Below, one piece after another: positions 58,088 through 64,000 of a stretch of DNA of 64,000 nucleotides (the stretch's first letter is position 1; each line of letters starts with the position of its first letter). Source of the DNA: Comamonas terrigena NBRC 13299 (GTDB lineage: Bacteria > Pseudomonadota > Gammaproteobacteria > Burkholderiales > Burkholderiaceae_C); the NCBI RefSeq assembly GCF_006740045.1, contig NZ_AP019749.1, positions 372,001-436,000 on the forward strand. The letters are read 5' to 3'. Both the position numbers and the translations under genes were made by a program. The notes under the pieces are model-generated. The model saw only the letters and a program-made list of their open reading frames with translations. It did no database searches and was not told the origin of the DNA.

Positions 58088-58102
58088 GTTAGGCCACTCA
58101 AG

Positions 58103-58432
58103 ATGTCCGTTTACATCCTCAGATTCTTCTTTGATCCCGGCAGCGGCATTTGCCTTTGGGCAGCGAATGATGCTGCTAGGGATAAATGGGATTACCCCAT
58201 AGATACACGGGACCTTCCTCTTCCGGAGAACACGTGGCGTTTTGCCTATCACCTATGCAGCTGGTTCGACACGAGTATTGATTGGACGTATCCGCCTGAT
58301 CCATCCCCGTGGGACGCTGCGGAGCGCGACCGATTCAATAACGCGGCCCAACAATTTCTAGAGATTCTGCGTGGTCAACTTGGCACCGACTTTGACGTAG
58401 TTGATGAGTCCGCCACGTCGGCCGCGGCCTAA
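58103..58432 (+). CDS. Cassette-encoded hypothetical protein
   Basis: 109-residue soluble acidic protein of unknown function. It starts MSVYILRFFFDPGSGICLWAAN and is rich in Trp and aromatic residues, with PENTWRFAYHLCSWFDTSIDW in the middle and DAAERDRFNNAAQQFLEILRG before a short Asp/Ala tail. The stop codon lies inside the GCCTAAC that begins the attC, a common cassette layout. It lacks a strong ribosome binding site, also common in cassettes. Base composition is lower in GC than the surroundings. No signal peptide or membrane segment. Confidence 0.75.
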   Translation: MSVYILRFFFDPGSGICLWAANDAARDKWDYPIDTRDLPLPENTWRFAYHLCSWFDTSIDWTYPPDPSPWDAAERDRFNNAAQQFLEILRGQLGTDFDVVDESATSAAA

Positions 58433-58486
58433 CAATTCATTCAAGCCGACGCCGCCTCTATGCGCGGCTTAACTTAGGCTTTGAAT
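58427..58486 (+). repeat. attC site (59-base element)
   Basis: 60 bases, the length of the classical attC. R'' is GCCTAAC (58427-58433). L'' AAGCCG (58443-58448) pairs with L' CGGCTT (58465-58470), and CGC (58450-58452) pairs with GCG (58462-58464), leaving A449 as the extrahelical base typical of attC recognition. The 3' R' box is TTTGAAT instead of GTTRRRY, with the first G replaced by T, which would block or weaken recombination at that end. Confidence 0.8.
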
Positions 58487-58596
58487 GTCTGCTTCTTGAT
58501 TCCGTCAGCGACGGCTCTTGGCCGATTGCCGACAGCGTTGAATAAGCAAACCCAGAATCAGAACAGCGGCAGGTTCGTCACAGCGTTTGTGCTCCC

Positions 58597-58632
58597 GCGT
58601 GCCAGCCGCAGCGCAGCTGCGCACTGGCACGC
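58597..58632. repeat. Large inverted repeat
   Basis: Outer 9-base arms GCGTGCCAG/CTGGCACGC enclose a perfect 12-base palindrome GCGCAGCTGCGC at 58611-58622. It would form a strong hairpin in single-stranded DNA or RNA. Function unknown. Confidence 0.65.
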
Positions 58633-58722
58633 CGTGGTTCCACTGACTCGCCGCGTTGGTCCGAATGGAGCTCCGAAGGCGCGCAGTGAGTTATGCGGCG
58701 GGTATTCAAAGCGCGCTCTTTC

Positions 58723-58754
58723 CCCACTTTCTCGCGCGCCAGCGAGAAAGTGGG
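58723..58754. repeat. Perfect inverted repeat
   Basis: 12-base arms CCCACTTTCTCG and CGAGAAAGTGGG around an 8-base loop. No T-run follows. The form resembles dispersed REP-like hairpins; copy number cannot be judged from one window. Confidence 0.7.
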
Positions 58755-58878
58755 TCGCCCGCCGGGGCGAAATCCCGGCCTCGGAATCACGCTGTACGAC
58801 GAGGACTGAAGTCGACTCCAATCAGAGCGTCTGATAGCGGCCCGTGCGCTCCCGCGCAGCACAAACAGCCTATTGGAA

Positions 58879-60501
58879 TCACGCCGCCACAGGCCCTGCC
58901 TTCCCACTCTCCACCACAAACTGCGCCAGGGTGTAGACCGGGCTGTCGGCGCTCAGCGGGTCGGCCACGGCGCGCAATTGGGTGCGCAGGGTCTGGGGGG
59001 TGATGTCCACCAGGCTGTAGCCGCGTTCTTCACAGCGGGCCAGCAGCACCTGGGGGTTGTGGGCGCGCAGGGCGTCCACCTTGTCCTGGGTGGTGCCGCT
59101 GCGCGAGCTGATGGAGGTGCCGCAGAACTCGCTGGCCAGTACGGGGTTGTCCTTGTCCAGCGGGCGGTCGGCCAGGGTGGGGACGGCGCAGACATAGTTC
59201 TGGTGGATGTCACCGCCCAGCAGCACGCTGTTGTGCGGGGCGGCGTCGGCGATCTGCCGGGTCAGGCGCTGGCGGGCTGCCGGGTAGCCGTCCCAGCTGT
59301 CGGTGGACTGGGCGCCGCTGGGCCTGCGGCGGGCGGTGAACAAGGTGGTCTGGGCGACCACGCTCCACCGGGCGGCTTCCGCGCGGTGGCGGCTGTCGGC
59401 CTGCAACTGGCGGCCCAGCCAGGCTTCCTGCTCCCGGCCCAGAAAGCTGCGGGCGGGGGCGAACAGCTCCGGGCAGCGGTCCGCGTGCACGCTGCCGCTG
59501 TCGGCCTTGCCCGGTGTGCGGCAGGCTTGCGGGCTGCGGTACTGGCGGCCATCCAGCAGATGGAACCGGGCCAGCGATCCCCAGTGCAGACTGCGGTACA
59601 GCTGCAGCCCCTGCATGCTGCGCTGCAGTGCCCCGGCGCGCAGTGGCATGTTTTCATAGAACGCCTGCCAGGCGGCCATGCGCCGGGCCAGAAAGGCGGT
59701 GGCCTCGCCCAGGCCCTGGTCGGCCGCATAGTCGTTTTCCACCTCGTGGTCGTCCCAGATCACGCTCCAGTTGCACTGGGCGTGGGCGGCCTGCAGCAGC
59801 GGATCGCTTTTGTGCAGTGCATAGCGGTCGCGGTAGTCCTGCAGGGTGCGGGCCGTGGGCAGCGGCTGGGGACGGGCCAGGCCTTCGGTCTTGGCGGGCT
59901 GGGCGTACTCGTAGATGTAGTCGCCCAGAAACAGCACCAGGTCCGGCTGGTCCTGCACTACGGAACGCCAGGCGGCGTAGTGGCCGTGCTCCCAGCGCTG
60001 GCAGGAGGCAAAGGCCAGGCGCAGCCGCTGCACCGTCGCACCGGGTGCTGGCGCGGTGCAGCAGCGGCCGGTGGTGCTGGTGGCATTGCCCTGCATGAAG
60101 CGGTAGAAGTAGCTGCGCCCCGCTGCCAGCCCGTTGACCTGCACATGCACGGCATGGCCCCATTCCGGCAGTGCCTGGGCCTGGCCGCTGGCGGCGATGC
60201 GACGAAAACCCGGGTCGTGGGCCAGCTCCCAGCGCACCGTCAGCGCCGACAACTGCGGCGCATCCGCCTGGCCCAGCCAGTGGGCGGGCGGCGTCAGCCG
60301 GGTCCAGAGCAGCACGTTATCGGGCTGCGGGTCGCCACTGGCCACGCCCAGGGTGAACGGGTCGTGGTCGGGGTGGGCGATTCCGCCGGCAGGGGCACTG
60401 CGGGCCCAGGCGGGCAGCAGCCCCAGTGCGCTGCCCAGGCCGGTGGCCTGCAGCAGCTGGCGGCGGGTGGGCGGCTGGCGAGAAAAGAGAGGCAGGGTCA
60501 T
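58879..60501 (-). CDS. phoD: PhoD-like alkaline phosphatase/phosphodiesterase
   Basis: 540-residue metallophosphatase. A twin-arginine signal is likely (TRRQLLQATGLGSALGLL near residue 12), so it is exported folded. It has the PhoD N-domain (FTLGVASGDPQPDNVLLWTRL near 48) and metal motifs LFLGDYIYEY near 188, WDDHEVENDY near 247 and GGDIHQNYV near 425. PhoD hydrolyses phosphodiesters using Ca2+/Fe3+ in characterised cases. It ends next to the hairpin-rich region of the cassette. Confidence 0.88.
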   Translation of the reverse strand: MTLPLFSRQPPTRRQLLQATGLGSALGLLPAWARSAPAGGIAHPDHDPFTLGVASGDPQPDNVLLWTRLTPPAHWLGQADAPQLSALTVRWELAHDPGFRRIAASGQAQALPEWGHAVHVQVNGLAAGRSYFYRFMQGNATSTTGRCCTAPAPGATVQRLRLAFASCQRWEHGHYAAWRSVVQDQPDLVLFLGDYIYEYAQPAKTEGLARPQPLPTARTLQDYRDRYALHKSDPLLQAAHAQCNWSVIWDDHEVENDYAADQGLGEATAFLARRMAAWQAFYENMPLRAGALQRSMQGLQLYRSLHWGSLARFHLLDGRQYRSPQACRTPGKADSGSVHADRCPELFAPARSFLGREQEAWLGRQLQADSRHRAEAARWSVVAQTTLFTARRRPSGAQSTDSWDGYPAARQRLTRQIADAAPHNSVLLGGDIHQNYVCAVPTLADRPLDKDNPVLASEFCGTSISSRSGTTQDKVDALRAHNPQVLLARCEERGYSLVDITPQTLRTQLRAVADPLSADSPVYTLAQFVVESGKAGPVAA

Positions 60502-60621
60502 GGCAGGTGGGTGATGCGTTCCGGAGCTGCGGCGCGTCCGATGGCGATGACAGTAGCCCCGTTAGGCCGGCAGGGCCGCATGCCAGCCGACCGGTGAGCC
60601 GACGGGCCGGAGTGGTCGATC

Positions 60622-61260
60622 TCAGCCGACCGTATCCATGCCGCGCGGCAGCAGGCGCAGGTGGGTGAACTGCCAATGGTGCAGCGCCTCGCGCAGGATC
60701 AGCAGGGCCGCAGCCCCGTGCGGATCACCGGGCAGATCCGGGTCCAGGCCGCCGTAGTGGCGGTTGGACTGGGCCACCAGGCGCTCGAACAGCGCCTCGA
60801 TGGCCTCGCGCGTGACGGCGGGAGGTGCGCAATTGGGGGCGGGCGGCAACATGCCCAGCTCCGGATCGCCGGCGGCCAGGCGGGCGATCTGCAGCAGCAG
60901 CGGATCGCGCGTGGCCAGCACGGTGTGGGGCGGCACCAGACGGGCCAGCGGCATCACGGCGTCTTCCACCACCATGATGCCGGCCTCCAGCTGGGCGGGC
61001 GTGGGCATGTCGCGCTTGAAGGTGCGCTGCGTCAGCATGTGCAGGCCCAGGTGCATGTAGTGCACCACCGGCGTGGGGTGGCCCTGGTTGCCTTCGCTGA
61101 CCAGCAGGTAGCAGGCGGAATCGCCCACATCGAACAGGGCCACCGCTTCGTGGGCCTGCACCGCCGGCCCCAGCAGTGCGCGCAGCTGCTGCATGGTGGC
61201 GACCGTGGGCGTGGGGTCGAGGGAGGGGTCTTGTTCGGGGCGGAGAACGGTTCCGGACAT
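60622..61260 (-). CDS. Hypothetical protein
   Basis: 212-residue soluble protein, unassigned. After a polar start (MSGTVLRPEQDPSLDPTPTV) comes an alpha/beta-looking region with VALFDVGDSACYLLVSEG near residue 39, HYMHLGLHMLTQRTFKRDMP near 67 and a helix-rich C-terminus rich in Leu and His. No signal peptide. The frame is open upstream, but the ATG reading MSGTVLRP is the first plausible one. It is transcribed in the same direction as its neighbours. Confidence 0.65.
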   Translation of the reverse strand: MSGTVLRPEQDPSLDPTPTVATMQQLRALLGPAVQAHEAVALFDVGDSACYLLVSEGNQGHPTPVVHYMHLGLHMLTQRTFKRDMPTPAQLEAGIMVVEDAVMPLARLVPPHTVLATRDPLLLQIARLAAGDPELGMLPPAPNCAPPAVTREAIEALFERLVAQSNRHYGGLDPDLPGDPHGAAALLILREALHHWQFTHLRLLPRGMDTVG

Positions 61261-61375
61261 GGCGCGCAGGCTCCGTGGCGGTGCAAAACCCCGGTTGTAA
61301 GCCAATCGGCAAAGCCCTACGCCGAGGGTAGGGCGCAGACCAGGGAATACGCCCAGGGACATGCCCGGGCCTGCG

Positions 61376-62047
61376 TCAGGCGAAGGTGGCCCAGTCGCGG
61401 GTCTGCGGCGTATCCAGGTGGTTCAGCGTGTTGAAGGTCTGCAGCATCATGCGTTTGGGGCTGATGCTGAACTCCGTCACCGCGCTGTTGCGGATGCGCA
61501 TGTTCAGCGCAATGCTGGCTTCGGGCGTGGTGCCCAGGACCTGGGCCACGGCGGCGGAAATGGGGCCGCCGCTGCTGACCACCAGCACATTGCCGCCCGC
61601 GTGCTGCTGGCGGATGCGCTCCAGCGTGCTGCGGATGCCGGCGGAGAAGTCGTCCCAGCTGGGCATGCCGGCAGGGGTGATGACACCGCTCATCCACTGG
61701 GCCAGTGCATCGCATAGCAGGCGGAAATGGTGGCGGTAGCGCTCGGGGGTGTCGGCCTTGCCCAGCGGTTCGGGGTGGATGCAGCGGATCAGCGCGTGGC
61801 TGTCGTATTCGTTGAGGGCCGGCAGTGCCTCGGCGGCGGGCAGGCCCGGCAGCTGCCGGGCGATGCCTTCCAGCGTCTGGGCGTGGCGGCGTAGCGTGCC
61901 GGTGAACACGGCGTCGAACGGCTGACCGCGCTCCTGCCAGTACTGGCCCAGGCACTCGGCCTGCTCCATGCCCCGGGGGCTGAGCTGGTCATAGTCGTCG
62001 GCCCCGAAAGATGCCTGGCCGTGGCGTACAAGGTAGAGGGTTCCCAT
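61376..62047 (-). CDS. Histidine phosphatase family protein
   Basis: 223-residue phosphoglycerate-mutase-like enzyme: RHG motif in LVRHGQASF at residues 6-14 with the catalytic His9, the basic pocket in FTGTLRRHAQT near 49, the second His in the VVSSGGPISAAV region near 156, where the usual GGH is replaced, so phosphatase activity may be altered. Length is normal for broad-specificity phosphatases. The short N-terminus fixes the start. Confidence 0.85.
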   Translation of the reverse strand: MGTLYLVRHGQASFGADDYDQLSPRGMEQAECLGQYWQERGQPFDAVFTGTLRRHAQTLEGIARQLPGLPAAEALPALNEYDSHALIRCIHPEPLGKADTPERYRHHFRLLCDALAQWMSGVITPAGMPSWDDFSAGIRSTLERIRQQHAGGNVLVVSSGGPISAAVAQVLGTTPEASIALNMRIRNSAVTEFSISPKRMMLQTFNTLNHLDTPQTRDWATFA

Positions 62048-62174
62048 GCCGCGCATTGTGGGCAGGCGGCTGGCGTGCACATGTCGTGCGGGCGACGCGA
62101 AAACCGTGGGCTGTCGCCTGCGCGTCCGGTGCGCCCGGGGAGCTGGGCCGCCCGTCGGGAGGCTGGGCCTGTGT

Positions 62175-63125
62175 TTACAGCAGGACCTGGCCGTGCACGC
62201 AGGTGACCGTGTGCCCGCCCACCCACAGAGCGCCGGTGGCATCGGGGGTGATGGCGATCTCGCCCGCACGGCCCACGCACACGCCCTGGTTGGCAGTATA
62301 GGGTGCCTGCAGCCAGCCCTCGGCGGTCAGCCATTGGGCCAGGGCTGCGTTCAGGCTGCCGGTGACTGGGTCTTCCATGGCCAGGGAGGAGACCAGGCCG
62401 CGCACTTCCAGCTGCACGCTGGCGGCGGCTGGCGCAGTTTCACCCACGCGGCTGCCGGCAAAGGCACGCGCTTCGCGGCTGGAGCGACCGATCAGGGCGC
62501 CGGCGTCTTCCTGCGGGTAGCGTGCCGCCAGTCCCAGCTTCTGGCCGGTGGCGGCCAGGCGCGGCCAGTCCGGCTCCAGGGCCAGCAATGTGTCGGGATC
62601 GTCCAGCAACATACCCATCCAGGGACTGCCGTTGTACAGCTGCTGGGCGGCCAGTACCTGGGCGGGCTCCAGGCCCAGTGCCGCCGTGACCTGGGCGAGC
62701 AGGGCGGGTTCCACCGCCTGGCGCTGGAGTGCCGGGGCGCAGAACGCCAGGCGCTGGTCGCGCCGGGCAATCTGCACCAGACCCTGCTGGCATTCCTGCA
62801 GCACATGGGTGCTGCTGTGCGGCTGTCCGCCATGGGCCAGCCAGGCATGGCAGCTGCCCAGCGTGGGGTGGCCGGCGAAGGCCAGCTCACCCTCGGGCGT
62901 GAAGATGCGCAGGCGGTAATCGGCCCCTTGTGCCGCCGCTTCGGCACTGGGCGGCAGTACAAACGTGGTTTCGGACAGATTGGTCCAACAGGCGAATTGC
63001 TGCATCTGTGCGTCAGACAGGCCGGCGGCATCCAGCACCACGGCCACCGGGTTGCCCAGGTAGGGGACGGCGGTGAAGACATCGACGGTCATCAAGGGGC
63101 GGGAGCGCAGGGCGGAGGCTGGCAT
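62175..63125 (-). CDS. PhzF-family isomerase/epimerase
   Basis: 316-residue two-domain protein of the PhzF superfamily (diaminopimelate-epimerase fold). Motifs: [17 protein letters not shown] near residue 14, [14 protein letters not shown] near 46 with the general-base Glu, [18 protein letters not shown] near 71, and [17 protein letters not shown] near 257. Function outside phenazine synthesis is unknown; most such genes are orphan. The ATG at 63125 fits better than an upstream non-ATG start. Confidence 0.88.
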   Translation of the reverse strand: MPASALRSRPLMTVDVFTAVPYLGNPVAVVLDAAGLSDAQMQQFACWTNLSETTFVLPPSAEAAAQGADYRLRIFTPEGELAFAGHPTLGSCHAWLAHGGQPHSSTHVLQECQQGLVQIARRDQRLAFCAPALQRQAVEPALLAQVTAALGLEPAQVLAAQQLYNGSPWMGMLLDDPDTLLALEPDWPRLAATGQKLGLAARYPQEDAGALIGRSSREARAFAGSRVGETAPAAASVQLEVRGLVSSLAMEDPVTGSLNAALAQWLTAEGWLQAPYTANQGVCVGRAGEIAITPDATGALWVGGHTVTCVHGQVLL

Positions 63126-63240
63126 GGCGGCAGGCAAGGGCAGAAAAGAACAACGCGGTGCAGGCTGTGGCTGAACGGGTTCAGGCAGCCCGGCACCGCG
63201 CCGGAGGCGCCACGCACGGGGCGTGGCGGCAAGCAGGCGG

Positions 63241-64000
63241 TCAGGCCTGCGATTGTGCGCGGATGGCGTCCGCCAGGGCGGCGATGCCCTGGTTGATCTG
63301 CTCGGCCGACACGGTCACATAGGACAGGCGCAGGGTGTTGGTCTGGGCGTCACCGGCATAGAAAGGCGCGCCGGGCACAAAAGCCATCTGGCGCTCCACG
63401 GCCTTGGCCAGCAGGGCCTGGGCGTCCATGCCCTGGGGCAGCTGGACCCACAGGAACATGCCGCCGACCGGGCGGGTCCACTGCACGTCCAGGCCGGCCA
63501 TTTCGCGCTCCAGCGCGGTCAGCATCACATCGCGCTGGGCCTTGTACATGGCACGGATGGTGGGCACATGGCGGTCCAGGAAGCCGTCCTTGATGACTTC
63601 GGCCACCACGCGCTGGTTGAAGCTGGGGGTGTGCAGGTCGGCGGCCTGCTTGGCCTGGGTCAGCTTGCCGTAGACCGACTTGGGCGCCACGATGAAGCCA
63701 ATGCGCAGGCCGGGGGCCAGCACCTTGGAGAACGAGCCCATGTAGATCACGCCTTCGGGGTTGCGCGCGGCCAGGGGCAGGGGGGGCTCGCCTTCGTACC
63801 AGAGGTCACCGTAGGGGTTGTCTTCGATCAGCGGAATATCCAGTTCCTTGGCCTTTTCCACCAGGGCCTGGCGGCGCGCTTCGCTCATGGTGCGGCCGGT
63901 GGGGTTCTGGAAGTTGGGCAGCACGTAGGCGACGCGGGCCTTGTCGGCACCGCTGCCCACCTTGGCGGCAAAGTCGTCCACCAGCATGCCTTCGTCATCG
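63241..64000 (-). CDS. PLP-dependent aminotransferase, fold type I (C-terminal part)
   Basis: Truncated at the right edge; 252 codons are visible. It belongs to the class I/II aminotransferases related to 2-aminoadipate and MocR-type transaminases. The PLP lysine is in [16 protein letters not shown], the Asn/Pro motif in [14 protein letters not shown], and Arg in NTLRLSYV near the C-terminus binds substrate carboxylate. The N-terminus (and a possible helix-turn-helix fusion) is outside the window, so exact type stays open. Confidence 0.88.
   Translation of the reverse strand, partial: DDEGMLVDDFAAKVGSGADKARVAYVLPNFQNPTGRTMSEARRQALVEKAKELDIPLIEDNPYGDLWYEGEPPLPLAARNPEGVIYMGSFSKVLAPGLRIGFIVAPKSVYGKLTQAKQAADLHTPSFNQRVVAEVIKDGFLDRHVPTIRAMYKAQRDVMLTALEREMAGLDVQWTRPVGGMFLWVQLPQGMDAQALLAKAVERQMAFVPGAPFYAGDAQTNTLRLSYVTVSAEQINQGIAALADAIRAQSQA

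Larger units (their letters stand above)
58088..58486 (+). mobile_element. Solitary integron-type gene cassette
   Basis: GTTAGGC at 58088-58094 marks the left recombination point (G/TTAGGC). A single short gene follows at nine bases, and an attC ends the unit at 58427-58486. The start TTAGGC is complementary to the GCCTAA that opens the attC, as expected for a cassette whose circular form has a complete attC. No integrase gene or second attC was found in the window, so this is a lone cassette, possibly inserted at a secondary G/TT site. Confidence 0.8.
58487..58878. other. Non-coding flank with two large hairpins
   Basis: About 390 bases between the attC and phoD with no supported gene. It contains the two inverted repeats listed next and a stray GTTATGC at 58691 that resembles, with one mismatch, an integron core site but lacks a partner. 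Confidence 0.55.

Noticed and set aside
58681..58700. GTTATGC as a second integron core site
   Set aside because: It mismatches GTTRRRY and has no complementary GCATAAC or L boxes at attC spacing.

Overview
This is high-GC bacterial chromosome, most likely from the Comamonadaceae (Comamonas/Delftia/Acidovorax group of the Burkholderiales). Pointers are several orphan Bug-family (TctC-like) periplasmic receptors, a PhaM-type polyhydroxyalkanoate granule protein with an AAKK-rich tail, DUF2946 and DUF2145 proteins, and the beta-proteobacterial style of Tgt, HemE, PriA and Rep. This is inferred from gene content; no rRNA or other taxonomic marker is present.

Layout. 1-2825: end of recB and all of recD. 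2904-14308: a sugar-diacid catabolic locus. Glucarate dehydratase, galactarate dehydratase, 5-dehydro-4-deoxyglucarate dehydratase and an alpha-ketoglutarate-semialdehyde-type dehydrogenase together convert D-glucarate and galactarate to 2-oxoglutarate. They sit with a 2-hydroxyacid dehydrogenase, three Bug receptors and an FCD-type GntR regulator. A palindrome near the regulator/garD start is partly repeated before one receptor gene. 14455-15509: a DUF2946 protein and a PCu(A)C copper chaperone. 15617-17559: a lower-GC islet with an unknown 426-residue protein and no convincing gene in its last 660 bases. 17560-24551: a GntR regulator diverging from a 1-pyrroline-5-carboxylate dehydrogenase, followed by a complete Liv-type ABC importer, with a perfect palindrome between the divergent genes. 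24616-28562: chemoreceptor, PhaM-like protein and FIST protein. 28636-37917: exported and membrane proteins, an XRE regulator, an MFS-acyltransferase fusion, tgt and a UspA protein.

38156-51352: pldA, a small exported protein and rep helicase in a tight operon; an AEC permease; asparaginase; priA; hemE; gltS; and an OlsB-like acyltransferase. The priA-hemE gap is AT-rich and holds two consensus DnaA boxes. 51465-57884: CoA-binding protein, membrane protein, DsbD, MATE exporter and creatininase-family hydrolase. 58088-58486: a solitary integron-type gene cassette with an almost canonical 60-base attC, followed by two strong hairpins. 58879-64000: PhoD-like phosphatase, unknown protein, histidine phosphatase, PhzF-like protein and a truncated aminotransferase.

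No CRISPR array, prophage, complete insertion sequence, rRNA or tRNA was recognised. The least ordinary parts are the lone cassette with its hairpins, the DnaA-box region, the 15.6-17.5 kb islet, and the regulator palindromes that suggest two small regulons.
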